Of a stretch of DNA of 42,238 bases, positions 16,507-24,954 are shown one piece after another. How positions within the stretch are numbered: the stretch's first letter is position 1; every line of letters starts with the position of its first letter. A model generated the notes under the pieces. The model ran no database searches. It saw only the letters and a list, made by a program, of their open reading frames with translations, and was not told the origin of the DNA. This DNA is from Cryobacterium sp. GTDB lineage: Bacteria; Actinomycetota; Actinomycetes; Actinomycetales; Microbacteriaceae. The DNA is taken from contig NZ_JAJAYI010000098.1 of the NCBI RefSeq assembly GCF_026786305.1, forward strand, positions 1 through 42,238, read 5' to 3'. A program made the translations under genes and the position numbers.

Positions 16507-16752
16507 CTGCGGGGAGGGCCTTCCCTCCAAACCAGCCTCACTCGCCCTCTCTCGTGGCGGCCCGCACGCCCGTCCACGTGCGATTAACCGCGCGGAACCG
16601 CCGAAAGTAACGATCCCGTACAATACTGACCAATAGGTAGGTAATCTCCAATTTAGGTGCAATACTGCCCCAGTGCCGGTTTCTCCGCACGATCCACACA
16701 CTTTGCAGCAGTACCCGACCCAGCACCGCAGTGAGATACGAGGGAGTATTCC

Positions 16753-18099
16753 ATGGCTATATCGACCGAGCGCACTCGGGCAACCAGCGCTAAACGGAGC
16801 GAAGAACGGCGGGTCCTCGCCGGCACGATGGTGGGTACCACCATCGAGTGGTATGACTTCTTCATCTACGCCCAGGCCGCCGGCCTCGTACTGGCCGGCC
16901 TCTTCTTTGCCCCGCTCGCCGGCGAGAACGCACCCCTGGCCCAGTTGATCGCCTGGGCCTCACTCGGCATCAGCTTTCTGTTCCGCCCGCTCGGCGCCAT
17001 CGTCGCTGGTCACCTCGGCGACCGCATTGGCCGCAAGGCAATGCTCGTCTTCACGCTCGTCATGATGGGCGCGGCGACCGCCCTTATCGGCCTGCTGCCG
17101 ACCTTCGACCAGATCGGCGCCTGGGCACCGATCCTGCTGATCGTGCTGCGCATCCTGCAGGGCTTCTCGGCCGGCGGCGAATGGGGCGGCGCCGCGCTCA
17201 TGTCGGTTGAACACGCGCCGGTCAACAAGCGCGGCTTCTTCGGCGCCTACCCGCAGATCGGCGTTCCGGTCGGCCTCATCCTCGCCACCGGCGTCATGAT
17301 CGCCGTGACCACCTCGATGAGCGAAGAGGCCTTCCTCTCGTGGGGCTGGCGCATCCCGTTCCTGGTCTCCGTGCTGCTCATCGTCGTCGGCTGGGTCATC
17401 CGCCGTGCGGTCGCCGAGAGCCCCGTCTTCAAGGAGATGCAGACCCGCAAGAAGGAATCCGCCGCCCCGCTCAAGCAGCTGTTCAAGAACCACTCGCGTC
17501 AGGTCATCCTCACCGCGCTCATCTTCATCGCCAACAACGCGGCCGGCTACATGCTGATCGCGTTCTTCAATTCCTACGCCACGAAGCCGGTCGAAGCCGG
17601 CGGACTCGCCATGGAGCGCACCCCGGTGCTCATTGCGAGCACCGTCGCGGCCGTCTTCTGGCTCGCGTCGACCATGCTCGGCGGCATTCTCTCCGACAAG
17701 ATCGGCCGCGTGCGCACCTTCCAGCTCGGCTACGCCTTTCTGTTCATCTGGGCGATTCCGATGTTTCTGCTCATCGACACCGGCGACATCGTCTGGTTCG
17801 CGCTCTCCCTCATCATTCTGGCGAGCGGACTCGGCTTCTCATACGGCCCGCAGGCCGCGCTCTACGCCGAAATGTTTCCCGCCCAGGTGCGCTACTCGGG
17901 CGTCTCGATCGGCTACGCCCTCGGCGCGATTCTTGGTGGCGCCTTCGCCCCGCTGATTGCGCAGCTGCTGCTCGATGAGACCGGCCAGTCCTTCTCGATC
18001 GGCATCTACCTCATGGTGCTCGCCGCGATCTCCTTCACCGCGGTGACCCTCGTGAAAGAGACCCGAGGGGTTCCGCTGGGCATCAGCACGCACGAATAA
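16753..18099 (+). CDS. MHS-family MFS transporter (ProP/shikimate-type)
   Basis: A 448-residue inner-membrane symporter with twelve predicted helices. The metabolite:H+ symporter signature is clear at the start (GTMVGTTIEWYDFFIYAQA). The loop 2-3 motif GHLGDRIGRK and the repeat GGILSDKIGRV in the second half follow. The ATG at 16753 has GAGGGAG 8-10 bases upstream. Family members carry proline/betaine, shikimate, citrate or aromatic acids. Its place directly before the hpa operon suggests uptake of 4-hydroxyphenylacetate or a related acid (inference). A strong terminator follows, so it is probably its own transcription unit. Confidence 0.92.
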   Translation: MAISTERTRATSAKRSEERRVLAGTMVGTTIEWYDFFIYAQAAGLVLAGLFFAPLAGENAPLAQLIAWASLGISFLFRPLGAIVAGHLGDRIGRKAMLVFTLVMMGAATALIGLLPTFDQIGAWAPILLIVLRILQGFSAGGEWGGAALMSVEHAPVNKRGFFGAYPQIGVPVGLILATGVMIAVTTSMSEEAFLSWGWRIPFLVSVLLIVVGWVIRRAVAESPVFKEMQTRKKESAAPLKQLFKNHSRQVILTALIFIANNAAGYMLIAFFNSYATKPVEAGGLAMERTPVLIASTVAAVFWLASTMLGGILSDKIGRVRTFQLGYAFLFIWAIPMFLLIDTGDIVWFALSLIILASGLGFSYGPQAALYAEMFPAQVRYSGVSIGYALGAILGGAFAPLIAQLLLDETGQSFSIGIYLMVLAAISFTAVTLVKETRGVPLGISTHE

Positions 18100-18116
18100 T
18101 TACCTGCAGGACCCGA

Positions 18117-18158
18117 CCGTGTCGCCCGGATTGAAACCCGGGCGGCACGGTTTTTTTT
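18117..18158 (+). terminator. Rho-independent terminator after the MHS transporter gene
   Basis: A 13-base stem (CCGTGTCGCCCGG with CCGGGCGGCACGG, one G-T wobble) encloses the loop ATTGAAA and is followed by eight T. It is the best terminator in the window. Confidence 0.92.
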
Positions 18159-18218
18159 CGTGCCGGCCTGCCGGCGCGATCTGCGGCCACGACGACTCTC
18201 GACATCCACCCATGAATC

Positions 18219-18236
18219 GTATATGGTTTCATATAC
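18219..18236. promoter_or_regulatory. Palindromic operator GTATATG-GTTT-CATATAC
   Basis: A perfect 7-base inverted repeat with a 4-base spacer, 42 bases before the start of the FAH-RraA gene. Its GTATA/TATAC ends resemble operators of GntR/FCD regulators, and such a regulator is the second gene of this operon. Autoregulation of the hpa operon by that protein is the likely role. Confidence 0.7.
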
Positions 18237-18278
18237 AACGACACGTGAGCACGTTGTGCAACGACGCGATTGGATACC

Positions 18279-19745
18279 ATGACCCCCGAACCCCTGCCCT
18301 ATCTGGGTCGGCCCGGCAAAGTGATCGCCGTGCACATCAACTACCCCTCCCGGGCCGCCCAGCGTGGGCGCACCCCCGAGCAGCCATCCTATTTTCTGAA
18401 GCCGTCGACGAGCGTCGCGGCCAGTGGTGCCACCATTGTCCGACCCCGAGGATGCGAACTGCTCGCCTTCGAAGGCGAAATCGCGTTGGTCATCGGTCGC
18501 CGCCTGCGTGGCGTGAGCGTTGAGGACGGTTGGAGCGGCGTTGCCGGGGTCACGGCGGCCAACGACTTCGGCGTGTACGACCTGCGCTACGCCGACAAGG
18601 GCTCGAACCTGCGGTCCAAGGGCGGAGACGGCTTCACTCCCCTGGGACCGCGCGTAATCGCGGCCGAGACGATCGACCCCACACAACTGCGCATCCGAAC
18701 CTGGGTCAACGGCGAGCTCGTGCAGAGCGACACCACTGCCGACCTGCTCTTTGGCTTCGGCCGCCTCGTCGCCGACCTGTCCCAGCTGATCACGCTCGAG
18801 CGCGGCGATGTCATTCTCACCGGAACCCCCGCCGGCGCCTCGGTCGTCGTGCCGGGCGACGTGGTCGAGGTCGAGGTCGACGCGCCGACCATGCCCGGCG
18901 CGCCCAGCACCGGCTGCCTGATCACGCCGGTGGTCGAGGGTAAGTTCGAGTTCGGCGCGTTCGGTGCCGGCCCGAAGATCGACGACCTGCAGCGGGCCGA
19001 AGCCTGGGGATCAGTCGAAGCCAACGGCCCGGTGACAGCCCCGCCCTTCGTGCTCACCGAGGAACTCAAAGTCCGCATCAACAGCGTCGGCACCGCCACG
19101 CTCAGCTCGCAGCTGCGCAAGCGCGGCCTGAACAACGTCTCGATCGACGGCCTGCACTCCACCCGCCCCACCGTGCGCCTGGTCGGTCGCGCCCGCACCC
19201 TGCGCTTCATTCCTAACCGGGAAGACCTCTTCACGGCGCACGGCGGCGGCTACAACGCCCAGAAGCGCGCGTTCGACGGCCTCGGCGTTGACGACGTGCT
19301 CGTGATCGAAGCGCGCGGCGAAACCGGCACCGGCACGGTCGGCGATATCCTCGCCCTCCGCGCCCAGGTGCAGGGCGCCGCCGGCATCGTCACCGACGGC
19401 GGCGTGCGCGACCTCGCCGCGGTCACGGCGCTCGATATGCCCACCTACCACCACGGCGGCCACCCGGCCGTGCTCGGCCGCCGCCACGTTCCGTGGGACA
19501 CCGACCTCACGATCGCCTGTGGCGGGGCCTCCGTTCAACCCGGCGACATCATCGTCGGCGACGCCGACGGGCTGCTCGTCATTCCGCCGCACCTCATTGA
19601 CGAGCTCGTCACCGACGGCATCGAGCAGGAACGCGAAGAGACCTTCATCGCCGAGATGGTCGGCGCTGGCGAGGGCGTCGACGGCCTCTACCCGATGAAC
19701 GCGGCGTGGAGAGCGAGGTACCGCGCATGGCTCCTTCAGCAGTAA
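18279..19745 (+). CDS. FAH-domain / RraA-domain fusion, homoprotocatechuate pathway
   Basis: A 488-residue two-domain protein. Residues 1-225 form a fumarylacetoacetate hydrolase (FAH) domain of the HpaG type, with metal ligands Glu65, Glu67 (FEGE) and Asp96 (ANDF), then RYADKGSNLRSKGGDGF and TGTPAG. Residues 260-475 form an RraA-like domain with GD355-356, the TDGGVRD motif (Arg377, Asp378) used by class II pyruvate aldolases/oxaloacetate decarboxylases, and PGDIIVGDADG. In E. coli, HpaG joins two FAH domains as isomerase and decarboxylase; here RraA replaces one. Likely steps are decarboxylation, isomerisation or hydration of the ring-cleavage product, with the exact split unknown. There is no clear ribosome binding site at the ATG (18279). 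The stop lies 19 bases inside the next gene. Confidence 0.85.
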   Translation: MTPEPLPYLGRPGKVIAVHINYPSRAAQRGRTPEQPSYFLKPSTSVAASGATIVRPRGCELLAFEGEIALVIGRRLRGVSVEDGWSGVAGVTAANDFGVYDLRYADKGSNLRSKGGDGFTPLGPRVIAAETIDPTQLRIRTWVNGELVQSDTTADLLFGFGRLVADLSQLITLERGDVILTGTPAGASVVVPGDVVEVEVDAPTMPGAPSTGCLITPVVEGKFEFGAFGAGPKIDDLQRAEAWGSVEANGPVTAPPFVLTEELKVRINSVGTATLSSQLRKRGLNNVSIDGLHSTRPTVRLVGRARTLRFIPNREDLFTAHGGGYNAQKRAFDGLGVDDVLVIEARGETGTGTVGDILALRAQVQGAAGIVTDGGVRDLAAVTALDMPTYHHGGHPAVLGRRHVPWDTDLTIACGGASVQPGDIIVGDADGLLVIPPHLIDELVTDGIEQEREETFIAEMVGAGEGVDGLYPMNAAWRARYRAWLLQQ

Positions 19746-20422
19746 CGGATGCCACCCGTCCGACAATCGGCAAGGCCCAGTTCGCCTACGACTGGCTGAA
19801 AACCCGCATCAACGACGGCACCTTCGGCCCGGGTTTTCGACTGGTCCTCGACCAGATCGCCCGGGATACGTCGATGAGCCCGGTTCCGGTGCGGGAAGCA
19901 ATCCGTCGCCTCGAAGCGGAGGGACTCGTGACCTTCGCCCGCAACGTCGGGGCGCAGGTGGCCATGCTCGATCCCACCGAATACCAGCACACCATGCAAA
20001 CCCTCGGCCTGGTCGAGGGCGCGGCGACCGCACTGTCGGCGCCGACCTTGAGTCCGGCCGCCATTGCGCGGGCACGCCAGATCAACGCCCAGATGCGCGA
20101 CACGCTGCTGCACTTCGACCCGACGAGTTTCACGACGCTCAACCGTGACTTTCACTCCGAGCTGTACAGCACCTGCCCCAACCCGCACATTCTCGACCTC
20201 GTGCACCGCGGCTGGAACCGGTTGTCGGTGCTGCGCGAATCCACCTTCGGCTTCGTGCCGGGGCGCGCGGCCGAATCGGTTGCCGAACACGACCACATTC
20301 TCGATCTGATAGAGCAGCGGGCATCCGCTCATGACATCGAACACGCGGCGCGCGACCATCGGCTGACCACCCTGAACGCATTTCTCCTCTCTCGAACCGG
20401 TACCAAGGAAGGCACCTCATGA
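19727..20422 (+). CDS. GntR-family regulator with FCD domain
   Basis: A 231-residue regulator. A winged helix-turn-helix lies at about residues 15-80 (DQIARDTSMSPVPVREAIRR, then LEAEGLV). An all-helical FCD ligand domain follows, with the metal-binding pattern Asp...His (NRDFHSELY), His in EHDHILD and a later His in RDHRLTT. The ATG at 19727 follows GAGCGAGG. The gene overlaps its upstream neighbour by 19 bases and the downstream aldolase by 4, so it is cotranscribed with the catabolic genes. It probably represses the operon through the palindrome at 18219-18236 and is relieved by an aromatic acid or pathway intermediate (inference). Confidence 0.92.
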   Translation: MAPSAVTDATRPTIGKAQFAYDWLKTRINDGTFGPGFRLVLDQIARDTSMSPVPVREAIRRLEAEGLVTFARNVGAQVAMLDPTEYQHTMQTLGLVEGAATALSAPTLSPAAIARARQINAQMRDTLLHFDPTSFTTLNRDFHSELYSTCPNPHILDLVHRGWNRLSVLRESTFGFVPGRAAESVAEHDHILDLIEQRASAHDIEHAARDHRLTTLNAFLLSRTGTKEGTS

Positions 20423-21369
20423 AGTTCCGCAGTACTCCGAGCCAGATTCGCGGGTCCATCGCCGCGCTGATGACCCCGTTTACCGCCGACGGCGCGCTCG
20501 ACCATGCCGGTCTGACCAACCTGGTCAACTGGCAGATCGCCTCCGGCTCGCACGGCATCTCGATCGGCGGGTCGACCGGCGAGCCCAGCTCGCAGACCAT
20601 CGCCGAGCGCGCCGCCGCCATTCGCACCGTCGCGACCGCGATCGACGAGCGCGTGCACTTCATGGCCGGAACCGGCTCCACCAAGCTCGACGAGACCCTC
20701 GAACTGACCGCGGCCGGCCGTGACGCCGGCATCGACGCGGCGCTCATCATCACGCCGTACTACGCCCGCCCCACCCAGGAGGCGCTCTACGTCTGGTACA
20801 AAACCGTCTGCGAGGAGTTTCCCGACCTGCCAATCGTGGCCTACAACGTGCCGAGCCGCACCGCCGTCGACATCGCCCCCGAAACGGTCTACCGACTCTT
20901 TCGCGATTTCGACAACTTCGTCGGCGTGAAGGAGACCACCAAAGACTTCGAGCATTTCTCCCGCGTGCTGCACCTGTGCGGCCCCGAATTGTTGGTCTGG
21001 AGCGGCCTCGAGTTGCTCTGCCTGCCGCTCATGGCCCTCGGCGGCGCCGGCTTTGTCAGCGCCACGAGCAACATCGCGCCGGCTGCCGTCGCGCAGATGT
21101 TCGAGGCCTGGGAATCCGGCGATTTCGCCGCCGCCCGCAAAATTCACTACGGACTGCACCCGCTCGTCGACCTGCTCTTCGTCGAGACCAACCCGGCACC
21201 GGGCAAGTGGGTCATGGCCCAGCGTGGCCTGATCGAGAGCGGCTTCGTGCGTCCCCCGCTGATCACTCCGACCCCCGGCGGGCTCGCCAAGATCCGCGTA
21301 CTGATGAACGCCGGTTCAAACTACCTCACGTCCACTGCCGGATTCGCCCTGGAAGGAGCTTCCCAATGA
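20419..21369 (+). CDS. DapA-family aldolase, likely HpaI-equivalent
   Basis: A class I aldolase of the dihydrodipicolinate synthase superfamily, 316 residues. The Schiff-base Lys171 lies in GVKETTKD, Tyr142 in AYNVPSRT, and the GGSTGE carboxylate-binding motif at 50-55. The context is a homoprotocatechuate operon, not lysine synthesis. It therefore most likely cleaves 2,4-dihydroxyhept-2-enedioate (its 4-hydroxy-2-oxo form) to pyruvate and succinate semialdehyde, the job done in E. coli by the unrelated class II enzyme HpaI. Start and stop overlap both neighbours by 4 bases (ATGA). Lysine-type DapA activity is less likely but not excluded. Confidence 0.87.
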   Translation: MKFRSTPSQIRGSIAALMTPFTADGALDHAGLTNLVNWQIASGSHGISIGGSTGEPSSQTIAERAAAIRTVATAIDERVHFMAGTGSTKLDETLELTAAGRDAGIDAALIITPYYARPTQEALYVWYKTVCEEFPDLPIVAYNVPSRTAVDIAPETVYRLFRDFDNFVGVKETTKDFEHFSRVLHLCGPELLVWSGLELLCLPLMALGGAGFVSATSNIAPAAVAQMFEAWESGDFAAARKIHYGLHPLVDLLFVETNPAPGKWVMAQRGLIESGFVRPPLITPTPGGLAKIRVLMNAGSNYLTSTAGFALEGASQ

Positions 21370-22889
21370 TCGAAACCAACACCCAGGTGCACTACGTGCC
21401 GGCTGACCTGCCCACCAGCATCCGTCATTTCATCGGTGGAGAATTCGTTGACAGCGTCGGCGGCGAAACCTTCGATGTGCTCGACCCGGTGTCGAACCAG
21501 ACCTACGCCACCGCGGCCGCCGGCCAGAGGACCGACGTCGCACGAGCCGTCGCCGCGGCGAAGGAGGCGTTCGACAACGGACCCTGGCCGCGCATGCTGC
21601 CCCGCGCTCGCGCCCGGGTGCTTCACCGGATCGCCGACGCCGTCGAAGCGCAGGACGCCCGGCTCGCCGAGCTCGAAACCTTCGACACCGGACTGCCGAT
21701 CACGCAGGCGCTCGGCCAGGCGCAGCGCGCCGCCGAGAACTTTCGTTTTTTCGCCGACCTGATCGTGGCGCAGGCCGACGACACCTTCAAGGTGCCCGGA
21801 AAGCAGATCAACTATGTCAACCGCAAGCCGGTCGGCGTCGCCGGGCTGATCACCCCCTGGAATACCCCGTTCATGCTCGAAAGCTGGAAGCTCGCGCCGG
21901 CGCTCGCCTCCGGCTGCACCGTCGTGCTGAAACCGGCCGAATTCACGCCCCTCTCGGCGAGCCTCTGGGCCGAAATCTTTCGCACCGCCGGGGTGCCCGA
22001 CGGCGTCTTCAACCTGGTCAACGGGCTCGGCGAGGAGGCCGGGGACGCGCTGGTCAAGCATCCAGATGTGCCGCTCATCTCGTTCACGGGCGAAACGACC
22101 ACCGGCCAGACCATTTACCGCAACTGCGCCGCGAACCTCAAGGGTATGTCGATGGAGCTCGGCGGCAAGTCGCCGGCCGTGGTCTTCGCCGACGCCGACC
22201 TCGACGCCGCAATCGACTCGACCCTGTTCGGCGTATTTTCGCTGAACGGCGAGCGCTGCACCGCGTCGAGCCGCATCCTGGTGGAGCGCTCGATCTACGA
22301 CGACTTCTGCTCCCGTTACGCAGCCCGCGCCCAGAGCATCGTGGTCGGCGACCCGCACGACCCGAAAACCGAGGTCGGCGCCCTCGTGCATCCGGAGCAC
22401 TACGCCAAGGTAATGAACTACGTTGAGATCGGCAAGACCGAGGGGCGTCTGCTCGCTGGCGGCGGCCGCCCCGCAGGGCTTGCCGAAGGCAACTACGTCT
22501 CCCCCACGGTCTTCGCGGATGTCGCCCCGACCGCCCGCATCTTTCAGGAGGAGATTTTCGGCCCGGTTGTCGCCATCACCCCCTTCGACACGGATGCCGA
22601 AGCGCTCGGCTTGGCCAACGGAGTGAAGTACGGGTTGGCTGCCTACATCTGGACCACCGACCTCACCCGCGCGCACAACTTCGCGCAAGCGGTCGATGCA
22701 GGAATGGTGTGGCTCAACTCGCACAACGTGCGTGACCTGCGCACCCCGTTCGGCGGGGTCAAGGCCTCGGGCCTCGGCCACGAGGGCGGCTACCGGTCAA
22801 TCGACTTCTACACCGACTCGCAGGCGGTGCACATCACGCTCGCCCCCGTGCACACGCCCCGCTTCGGCGGCCGCGCTGCATCCGCTTAA
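21366..22889 (+). CDS. hpaE: 5-carboxymethyl-2-hydroxymuconate semialdehyde dehydrogenase
   Basis: This enzyme oxidises the semialdehyde formed by HpaD to 5-carboxymethyl-2-hydroxymuconate with NAD+. Its 507 residues contain PWNTPF (Asn166), FTGETTTGQ, Glu264 (MELGGKSP) and the nucleophile Cys298 (NGERCTASS). The ending HNVRDLRTPFGGVKASGLG is characteristic of HpaE rather than of GabD-like enzymes. The start ATG at 21366 overlaps the aldolase stop by 4 bases. A 92-base gap with a hairpin separates it from hpaD, which receives its own strong ribosome binding site. Confidence 0.94.
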   Translation: MIETNTQVHYVPADLPTSIRHFIGGEFVDSVGGETFDVLDPVSNQTYATAAAGQRTDVARAVAAAKEAFDNGPWPRMLPRARARVLHRIADAVEAQDARLAELETFDTGLPITQALGQAQRAAENFRFFADLIVAQADDTFKVPGKQINYVNRKPVGVAGLITPWNTPFMLESWKLAPALASGCTVVLKPAEFTPLSASLWAEIFRTAGVPDGVFNLVNGLGEEAGDALVKHPDVPLISFTGETTTGQTIYRNCAANLKGMSMELGGKSPAVVFADADLDAAIDSTLFGVFSLNGERCTASSRILVERSIYDDFCSRYAARAQSIVVGDPHDPKTEVGALVHPEHYAKVMNYVEIGKTEGRLLAGGGRPAGLAEGNYVSPTVFADVAPTARIFQEEIFGPVVAITPFDTDAEALGLANGVKYGLAAYIWTTDLTRAHNFAQAVDAGMVWLNSHNVRDLRTPFGGVKASGLGHEGGYRSIDFYTDSQAVHITLAPVHTPRFGGRAASA

Positions 22890-22898
22890 GGCACCGTC

Positions 22899-22940
22899 GG
22901 TCGAGCCCGTCGAGACCACCTGGTCTCGACGAGCTCGATC
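22899..22940. repeat. Inverted repeat (REP-like hairpin) between hpaE and hpaD
   Basis: Two 18-20-base arms (TCGAGCCCGTCGAGACCA and TGGTCTCGACGAGCTCGA) pair with one mismatch around a CC centre. GTCGAGAC-type palindromes are common intergenic repeats in Microbacteriaceae and relatives. No T run follows, so full termination within the operon is unlikely; mRNA stabilisation or partial attenuation is possible. Confidence 0.8.
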
Positions 22941-22981
22941 AATGACTTTCCCATTATTGAATCTCACCGAGGAGAATTCCT

Positions 22982-24064
22982 ATGACCACCATTTCTAACC
23001 CGGTTCCCACCCCCACCGCGACCCCACCCGACATCCTCCGCTGCGCCTACATGGACATCGTTGTGACCGACCTGGCCGCGTCCCGCGAGTTCTACGTCGA
23101 CATTCTCGGACTCGTCGTCACCGAGGAGAGCGACACCGAGATCTACCTGCGCAGCTTCGAGGAGTTCATCCATCACAACCTCGTGCTGCGCCAGGGTCCG
23201 ATTGCCGCCGTCGCCGCGATGGCTTTCCGGGTGCGCAGTCCCGAAGACGTCGACCTGGCCGAGGCCTACTACCGTGAACTCGGCTGCCGCACCGAACGCC
23301 GCACCGAGGGCTTTGTGAAAGGCATCGGCGACAGCGTGCGTGTCGAAGACCCGCTCGGCTTTCCCTACGAGTTCTTCTACGCGACCACCCACGTTGAACG
23401 CCTCGCCTGGCGCTACGACCTGCAGGGCCCGGGCGCACTCGTGCGGCTCGACCACTTCAACCAGGTCACCCCCGACGTCGGCCGCGGTCGCACATACCTC
23501 GAAGACCTGGGTTTTCGCGTCACCGAAGACATCCAGGACTCCGACGGCGTGACCTACGCGGCCTGGATGCGTCGCAAGGACACCGTGCACGACACCGCTC
23601 TCACCGGCGGCAACGGGCCGCGCATGCACCACATCGCATTCTCCACGCACGAGAAGCACAACATCATCTACATCTGCGACAAGCTCGGCGCTTTGCGCAA
23701 AAGCGACCTGATCGAGCGTGGCCCTGGCCGGCACGGTGTCTCGAACGCGTTCTACCTCTACCTGCGCGACCCCGACGGCCACCGCGTCGAGATCTACACC
23801 CAGGACTACTACACCGGCGACCCCGACAACCCGGTCGTCACCTGGGACGTGCACGACAACCAGCGCCGCGACTGGTGGGGCAACCCCGTCGTGCCCAGCT
23901 GGTACACCGAAGCCTCGCTCGTGCTCGACCTCGACGGCACGCCCCAGCCGGTCATCGAGCGCACCGAGTCGAGCGAAATGGCCGTGACCGTCGGGGCCGA
24001 CGGCTTCTCCTACACCCGTAAAGACGACGAGGTCGCCGGCTTCAAACTAGGCACCACCCTCTAG
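22982..24064 (+). CDS. hpaD: 3,4-dihydroxyphenylacetate 2,3-dioxygenase
   Basis: This is the extradiol ring-cleaving enzyme for homoprotocatechuate, type I (vicinal oxygen chelate) family, like the Brevibacterium and Arthrobacter (MndD) enzymes. The metal ligands are His158 (RLDHFN), His217 (MHHIAF) and Glu270 (HRVEIYTQDYY), each offset by +3 from His155/His214/Glu267 of the Brevibacterium enzyme. Four VOC modules fit the 360-residue length. The metal may be Fe(II) or Mn(II); sequence alone does not decide. The start at 22982 follows CGAGGAG with 7-8 bases spacing. It is the last gene of the operon. Confidence 0.96.
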   Translation: MTTISNPVPTPTATPPDILRCAYMDIVVTDLAASREFYVDILGLVVTEESDTEIYLRSFEEFIHHNLVLRQGPIAAVAAMAFRVRSPEDVDLAEAYYRELGCRTERRTEGFVKGIGDSVRVEDPLGFPYEFFYATTHVERLAWRYDLQGPGALVRLDHFNQVTPDVGRGRTYLEDLGFRVTEDIQDSDGVTYAAWMRRKDTVHDTALTGGNGPRMHHIAFSTHEKHNIIYICDKLGALRKSDLIERGPGRHGVSNAFYLYLRDPDGHRVEIYTQDYYTGDPDNPVVTWDVHDNQRRDWWGNPVVPSWYTEASLVLDLDGTPQPVIERTESSEMAVTVGADGFSYTRKDDEVAGFKLGTTL

Positions 24065-24076
24065 CTCATGCACGGG

Positions 24077-24104
24077 GCGCGGGCCCGGAACGTGGGCCCG
24101 GCGC
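24077..24104. terminator. Hairpin between convergent hpaD and anti-sigma genes
   Basis: GCGCGGGCCC (24077-24086) pairs with GGGCCCGGCGC (24094-24104) with one bulge and a 7-base loop. It sits in the 50-base gap between converging genes and can act in both directions. There is no T run. Confidence 0.6.
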
Positions 24105-24114
24105 ATTCGGCTCG

Positions 24115-24954
24115 TCAGGTCGAGTGGAGTTCACCGCGCACGACCGAGTCCGCCGAGTGCGCTGGCATGCCGTCGTTGGGCTCTGCGGAGACATCCACGA
24201 GCGGGTATTCCGCGAGATCAATTTCGGCGGGAATCACGAAGCGGCCGGTTGTGCCGGTGAGAAAACCAAGACTCACCAGCCTCGTTGCATCCGTGCTGAG
24301 CAGCCATACCTCGCGCAGGGGGGCGTCCACGGATGGGGCAACCGAGGGGTTCAACGTGACCAGCACATCACGCTGGCCAGACGAAGTCTCCTCAACGGAT
24401 GCCTGCCCGGTCGCGCTCCAGCCCGGGAGCGGTTCGAGCTTTGCGCGAGCGACAACGGATGGCCCGCCACCGAAATCGGGCCACCAACTACTCGCTCCAT
24501 AGCCGGCCACGAGGCCGATCACCGTTGCGGCCGCGAGCGGGATCCACCGGCGACGGGCGCGGGATATCGCCACGACCGGGGCCGGTTGCCGGGCAGATGG
24601 CCGGGTTGATGCCGGGGCAGGCGCAGGCGACACACCGGTAACGACGGCGGTTGTCGGCACGGCGGTTGTCGGCACGGCGGTTGTCGGCACGGCGTCTGAA
24701 GAATCCGTCAGCGCGGGAAGGGAAGCCATCGCGGCAGACAAGCCCAGTTCGGAGTGAATGCGGCTCCATGCACCGGCATCAGGGGTGATGAGCCGGGCGC
24801 CGGGGGCTGAGCGGCCCACCGCAACGGTGTGCTGCAGGGCGAGGAGGTCGTTGGCGCACTCGGTACAGACCGCGAGGTGTTCGCGTTCCATGGGCGTGGG
24901 CTCAAGCTCGGCCAGGGCGATCAGGGCGAGATCGTCGGGATTAAAATGCGTCAT
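24115..24954 (-). CDS. RskA-type anti-sigma factor (module 2)
   Basis: A 279-residue membrane anti-sigma factor paralogous to the one at 11885. It has the zinc motif His26-x3-Cys30-x2-Cys33 (HLAVCTEC), one membrane helix at about 138-157 after RARRRW, and an extracytoplasmic RskA-like domain ([19 protein letters not shown] ... [10 protein letters not shown]). The linker before the helix is Pro/Thr/Ala rich and holds three AVPTT repeats at about 88-103 encoded by a 15-base tandem repeat. The start lies 14 bases inside the sigma gene, exactly as in module 1. It is the last gene of the module and is followed by the convergent hairpin. Confidence 0.92.
   Translation of the reverse strand: MTHFNPDDLALIALAELEPTPMEREHLAVCTECANDLLALQHTVAVGRSAPGARLITPDAGAWSRIHSELGLSAAMASLPALTDSSDAVPTTAVPTTAVPTTAVVTGVSPAPAPASTRPSARQPAPVVAISRARRRWIPLAAATVIGLVAGYGASSWWPDFGGGPSVVARAKLEPLPGWSATGQASVEETSSGQRDVLVTLNPSVAPSVDAPLREVWLLSTDATRLVSLGFLTGTTGRFVIPAEIDLAEYPLVDVSAEPNDGMPAHSADSVVRGELHST
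24646..24690. repeat. 15-base tandem repeat, three identical copies, in the anti-sigma gene
   Basis: GGCGGTTGTCGGCAC occurs three times in a row (24646, 24661, 24676) and encodes the VPTTA repeats of the cytoplasmic linker. The copies are perfect, so the array is young or homogenised. Length changes would stay in frame. Confidence 0.9.
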
